Shown here piece by piece: positions 59,751-64,000 of a stretch of 64,000 bases of DNA. Each line of letters starts with the position of its first letter. The stretch's first letter is position 1. This DNA is from Acanthornis magna. Its lineage: Eukaryota > Chordata > Aves > Passeriformes > Acanthizidae. The position numbers were made by a program, and so were the translations under genes. The notes under the pieces were generated by a model. That model had not been told where the DNA came from. It saw only the letters and a program-made list of their open reading frames with translations, and ran no database searches. The stretch spans positions 3,568,501-3,632,500 of the forward strand of contig JAWUZG010000970.1 of assembly GCA_036785705.1 (NCBI GenBank), read 5' to 3'.

Positions 59751-61752
59751 TATGTGTGTGCTCTGCGTCTGTCTATTTTCTGAGAATACACCTTTAGCCT
59801 AGCTACAAGACCTCGGTGCACGGACCATCAGATGACACACCTCTCTTGAGCTGTTGTAAATGAGAACATATATTTGTCACTAACAAAGAGGGGAAAATAT
59901 GTTGGTGCTCAGTGATACTGGCTAAAAAATAAACAAACAAATAAAATTAAAGGCCTGCAAAATGGGTGGGGTGGGGGGGTTAACCAAAAAGTAAAAAATA
60001 CCTAAGTGGAAACACTGCAAGAACTCTTAAATAAATAAAAAGCTTCTTTGAAAAGTGCTCATTTCCTTACAAAGCATTCAAAATGTTGGGAGCAAAATAA
60101 GGTTGTATGATTTCAGATCTAAATTTAAGAAATAATAAATCACCTTCGAACACAAACAAAACCCTTTCCAGTTTCCTTTTGCTGCTTGGTTTCAAATATC
60201 TAAGAACATCATTACCAGCAAAATGCTGACCACTCTGTAACAAGTAGCTCTCAGATAAACTTTGATGGACTTTTAGTCATATTGTTTAAGGATACAGAGC
60301 TGCAGCTCAGTTTCAGTAGCTGGGAAAATTGCTTCATTTTCAATCTCAATCAAATTCAGCAATGGCATATGCAAGATATGACAGCTGAAGATCTTGATGT
60401 ATAAAACTGAGTATAATGTACAATTTCAGTGTAGCTTGAAACTTCAGAAAAATACAAACTTCTTTGTGACAATATTCACATATGGCAAATAGATTTCATT
60501 TTAAAAATTAATGAGCTCTTCAAAAAAGCAAAAGCAAGATGTTCTCATTCTATTCAGAGAACACAGTTTCCTGTCATTGAACATACAAAGAATGAAGTAG
60601 ACACAAAAAAAGTTTCACAGGAAGTCAAAAACTGCGAGCCGGTAAAGATGCCATTTAATTTGACCACAGGATTGCTTGATGGTTTAAAAAAGTGGTAATA
60701 GTCAACTTAAAGGGCAACCAAAACACTTGATGCCTTAATAATTTCTGGTTTTTTACTCTTCACGTATCTGTAACTTGGTGTAGTTCTGTGCTTCTTGCAA
60801 AGTGCTAAAAACTTCTGTTCCCATCACCAATATTATATATTGGCTAGTTAAACAGAAAAAAAAAAAAAATTGAAATTATGAAGTATTTTGGTTTGTGGTT
60901 TGACAGGATGTAATGTCCCATCTTCAGGGGGACTCCTTTCCCCTTTAAGGTGGGTTGTCACACAGGATATGGCTTCATCTTTCTTATCTCAATTGCTCAA
61001 TCAAATAGATCAGTATTCATAAAAGCAAAAGAAAATAAAGCTGCGAGAGACAAACTCTATTATTATGCTAGAGTTTAAAAAGTTATATAACCATTCCGCT
61101 CCATGGAAACATTGTCCAGTGATGAAGCTATCAGCCAGGCACGCAAAGTATATCTGTTGGCATGAAATGCAACAGTGTGATCTGCGCTGGGACACCAGGA
61201 AATGTCCAGCTCTCAAAAATGCCTTAAGTGATTTAGTTAAGTCTGTATGAGTAATAGCAGATTGCACACTTTAAATTTTACATCTAGGAATCTTGATGAA
61301 ACCATTTTTAAGTATGGGCAATTGACAACACACATAGGAGAAGACAAAAGTTTGGCTACATCCCAGGTTTTCCCTTTGGGCTGATTAATGCGCTAAAAAC
61401 ATATTATTTAATTCTAGCAAACTGAAGAAGCCCAGAGCAAAAATTACAATACACCTCCTCTTCTATTCCTATTATAGCACATGTGTATAAGCACATTGTT
61501 TTGTGACTGGTCCCTCCATCTGAGTTCTGTCTCAGGTGACCTTAGTAAGCGTTAAGCCAAACACTCCAGAGGAGTGTGTCAATTAGAAACATACCAGGTC
61601 TTGGGCTCACTTAAACATCCAGGTCTTCCTTCTAGCAAGGAACAGCTCCCATGAATTACAAAATAGAAGGCATCTCAGTGCAAATAGGCACATTGATTTG
61701 ACATCTTCAGGCAGCAAAGAGCAAAAGTCTGTCCTTGGGAAGTAAAACAACT
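59751..61752. other. Unannotated stretch
   Basis: No gene or repeat is recognised, apart from an A13 run at about 60858-60870. Confidence 0.5.
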
Positions 61753-61773
61753 AAGGAAGGAAGGAAGGAAGGA
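61753..61773. repeat. (GGAA)n microsatellite
   Basis: Five tandem GGAA units. Confidence 0.92.
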
Positions 61774-62862
61774 ACTGAATATAAAAAACCTTTTATAGAA
61801 AGGTATTAGTATTTTAGACATTCACAGTGAAGAAACAATTTATGCTTTAGTCAGAAACTTATTCTGAGGAGGAGCAATTAAGACATTTCATCTTTCCTAA
61901 AGAAAGGGAAGCTATTTTTTTTATTTAATTTTCATTTGGCTTGGGATTAGGTTTTGTGGGGGTGTGGGTTTGGGTTTTTTTTAAGTAGAAGGTTGTAGAG
62001 ATTTGGAAAAGTTAACTAAAGCATTTAGTAGTTTGAAATACAATTGTGTCTAAAAGATTTTACTCTGGAGATGGAAACTTGAGGAACATATATGTTCAGA
62101 CTTTCAGTTTTTCTCCAGGCAAGTATATCCACTCATTCTGAAGAGGTACTTCTGTGAATAAAGGTCAAAGAATTAAGTTATGACCTCTCCAATATACAAA
62201 CATGTTTTAAGTGCAAAATCAAATCCTCAGAAATCTGGAAAGCATACATATATGTTGCTGACACTGATTCAGTTTTTTTTTCTTTCTATACCACAAAACC
62301 TGCAATTTTTTTCTGTAACATTATGTAAGATATTCCCCAATGGGAGAACTGCCCCTAAATTTTTTTTCACAGTATCTGAAGAAATTCTTGATGATTGTTC
62401 CCAATTCAAAAATTCCAAAACACTGACAGATTATTATTTTTAAAGAATTTTGAAGGTCAGGAATATGTAAACAAACTTAAAACATTTAATTAACTTAAAG
62501 CATTTCTTATTCTTACCATTCATTAATGCACTATACAGTAAATACACTTTTCCTAGGCCACCATCCTCAAGTGCATTAAAAAGCTTTTCTAAAATCCTGC
62601 AATGCTCACAATTTCTGGCAGTACTGCATGTGGAAAGATGCAAGCATGGGACACGTCAGCTGTATGCTAAACATGGTATAAAGTGCACACATAAAATGAT
62701 ACAACAAAGTGTAAGTATGATAATGAAGATGTCTTGTTAGATACAGCTTACTTGAATTATTGTCACATATCCACAGTCTTTAAAAAATGTTCATGTAACC
62801 TTATTTCTCTTAAATGTTTAACTGAAAGAAATCAAAGTCCAAGTTAGTGACACATCAGTAAC
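61774..62862. other. Unannotated stretch
   Basis: Nothing is recognised. A T/G-rich run lies at about 61914-61982. Confidence 0.5.
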
Positions 62863-62867
62863 CTAAC
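62863..62867. repeat. Target-site duplication CTAAC (left)
   Basis: Exact partner at 63469-63473. Confidence 0.8.
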
Positions 62868-63468
62868 TGTCTTAGGTTACATAGAAGGTGTAACCAAAAG
62901 GATGTATTCTATTACCATCTCCATAAGCTGTGGAGAACAGGTGGGGTAGTGTTCTTTATGTTCAGCATGACTCAGCCCTGATAACACCATAGAGGGGCTA
63001 TCTCTGCTAATGGGCCATCAGGGTCTCCAGGAATGACTCATAAGATTACATCAGCCCATTGTGAGATGCCCTGCCCAGAGGGGAGGAACTGAACATTCCT
63101 ACCTGCATTTAAGCTGAGTCTTTTGAAACACTGGGTACCACTTCCACTAGATTACCAGAGGAGGAGAGCTTGAGAGTCACGGCTGGACCTCCCGAGACCA
63201 ACCAGATTGTTCTTCAGGGTCACCACTTCAACCAGACCACACCCATCACTCCAAGGAGACTGCAGCCACCCTTTAACTGGGCTGCTATCACCACCCTGAC
63301 CAATAGGGTGGTGTGTTGTGTTCTGGTTCTATTAGTTTAAGCTGGTGTTTTCTGTATTATTGCCTTTACTTTAATTTTTCCTATTAACTTATAATTCTGA
63401 CTTGGAATCTCTCACAACATATTTGTGGGGAGTCAATTCCTCCGCTGGTTTATCTCCAAACTAGCACA
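62868..63468 (+). mobile_element. ERVL-like solo LTR (601 bp), 5 bp TSD
   Basis: This is a complete LTR from TGTCTTAGGTTAC to CAAACTAGCACA, flanked by the exact 5 bp duplication CTAAC (62863-62867 and 63469-63473). The 3' terminus (TTTATCTCCAAACTAGCACA) is a relative of the U5 end shared by the ERVL-like LTRs at 1.57, 20.5 and 28.57 kb, which suggests + orientation. A weak TATA-like CATTTAAG lies at about 63106-63113 and no canonical AATAAA was seen. No internal genes remain. Confidence 0.8.
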
Positions 63469-63473
63469 CTAAC
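63469..63473. repeat. Target-site duplication CTAAC (right)
   Basis: Exact partner at 62863-62867. Confidence 0.8.
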
Positions 63474-64000
63474 ACTGATTCTCAGGCTCATTTGTGTTTC
63501 ACAGTTAAAAATCAGACCTTCCTGCAATGTAGTCAGTAAAGGTCAGATCTAAGAATTCACATCTCTACAATCATCTATTCTGTATTTTCTAATACATATT
63601 TTGTTATTCCTTTTACTTCTACTAAGAATATATTTACTTTTCCCAGATTTAAAAGCTGAGACTGTCCAATTTGTATAATCTTTTTCTTTTCTTCATTTTC
63701 TTTGAGGATATTTTCAACAGATAAAGTGGGTACTATGCCTAAACTTCCTTTTTAAAATGTACATTGTTTTAATATTACTTTTGTTTTTTCTTAAAATAAT
63801 CACAAGTGAAAGAGATCACATAAGTAACCAAGTGAATTTGAGGACTGTTTTCCAAAGCTCTTACTGATCATATTGTGAGATGGCTGAGATAATTACATAA
63901 AACCAGCCATGGGCTAACCTACACCTTCAGACTGTTTGCATGCGATGGGTACATTCCATACGCAACGCTATATTCAAAGTAATTTACCCTATCAAAATAC
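63474..64000. other. Unannotated stretch at window end
   Basis: AT-rich; no feature is recognised. Confidence 0.5.

Overview
The window looks like avian nuclear DNA, possibly from a songbird, although the order cannot be fixed from sequence alone. It is AT-rich. Its recognisable content is almost entirely retrotransposon remains: CR1 LINE fragments, several with the bird-type tail built on ATTCTATGATTCTAT, and many LTRs of endogenous retroviruses (ERVs) whose internal genes are gone. I found no host protein-coding gene, rRNA, tRNA, CRISPR array or bacterial-type operon. Most open frames are short stop-to-stop runs, or lie inside CR1 or LTR sequence. The best reading is an intergenic or intronic gene desert.

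Layout, left to right. An eroded ERVL-like LTR lies near 0.69-1.57 kb. A + strand CR1 3' end at about 4.7-5.58 kb is split by a 348 bp ERVK-type solo LTR with a 6 bp target duplication. A spliced-exon-like open stretch sits at 6.45-6.70 kb and a CR1 tip at 7.5 kb. LTRs follow at about 9.0 kb (tentative), 10.43-10.99 kb (5 bp duplication), about 17.9-18.2 kb (tentative) and 19.76-20.50 kb. An internally deleted minus-strand CR1 occupies 20.85-22.61 kb. A possible processed retrocopy with poly(A) signal and A27 tail ends at 27.76 kb. A minus-strand ERVL-like LTR lies at 28.57-29.34 kb and a CR1 endonuclease/linker fragment at 30.14-31.19 kb.

Two solo LTRs of one family, at 31.30-31.84 kb and 43.29-43.86 kb, have different target duplications, so they are independent insertions. 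Between them are two minus-strand LTRs at about 37.7-38.5 kb and 39.32-40.04 kb. The last third holds a CR1 with a second CR1 inserted in it (46.2-47.0 kb), a doubtful LTR (47.7 kb), a CpG-rich LTR-like block (51.1-52.25 kb), CR1 scraps (53.6 and 54.1 kb), a long minus-strand CR1 lacking its endonuclease region (55.05-57.5 kb), a second ERVK-type LTR (57.55-57.87 kb) with a CpG-rich stretch after it, and an LTR at 62.87-63.47 kb with a 5 bp duplication.

No genes cooperate here. The value of the window is its insertion history: nested elements, intact target duplications, different CR1 deletion patterns, and U3 direct repeats. I saw no convincing undescribed system. The most worthwhile leads are the poly(A)-tailed candidate at 27.2-27.8 kb, the possible exon at 6.45 kb and the CpG-rich block at 51-52 kb. 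Boundaries are exact only where a target duplication is stated.
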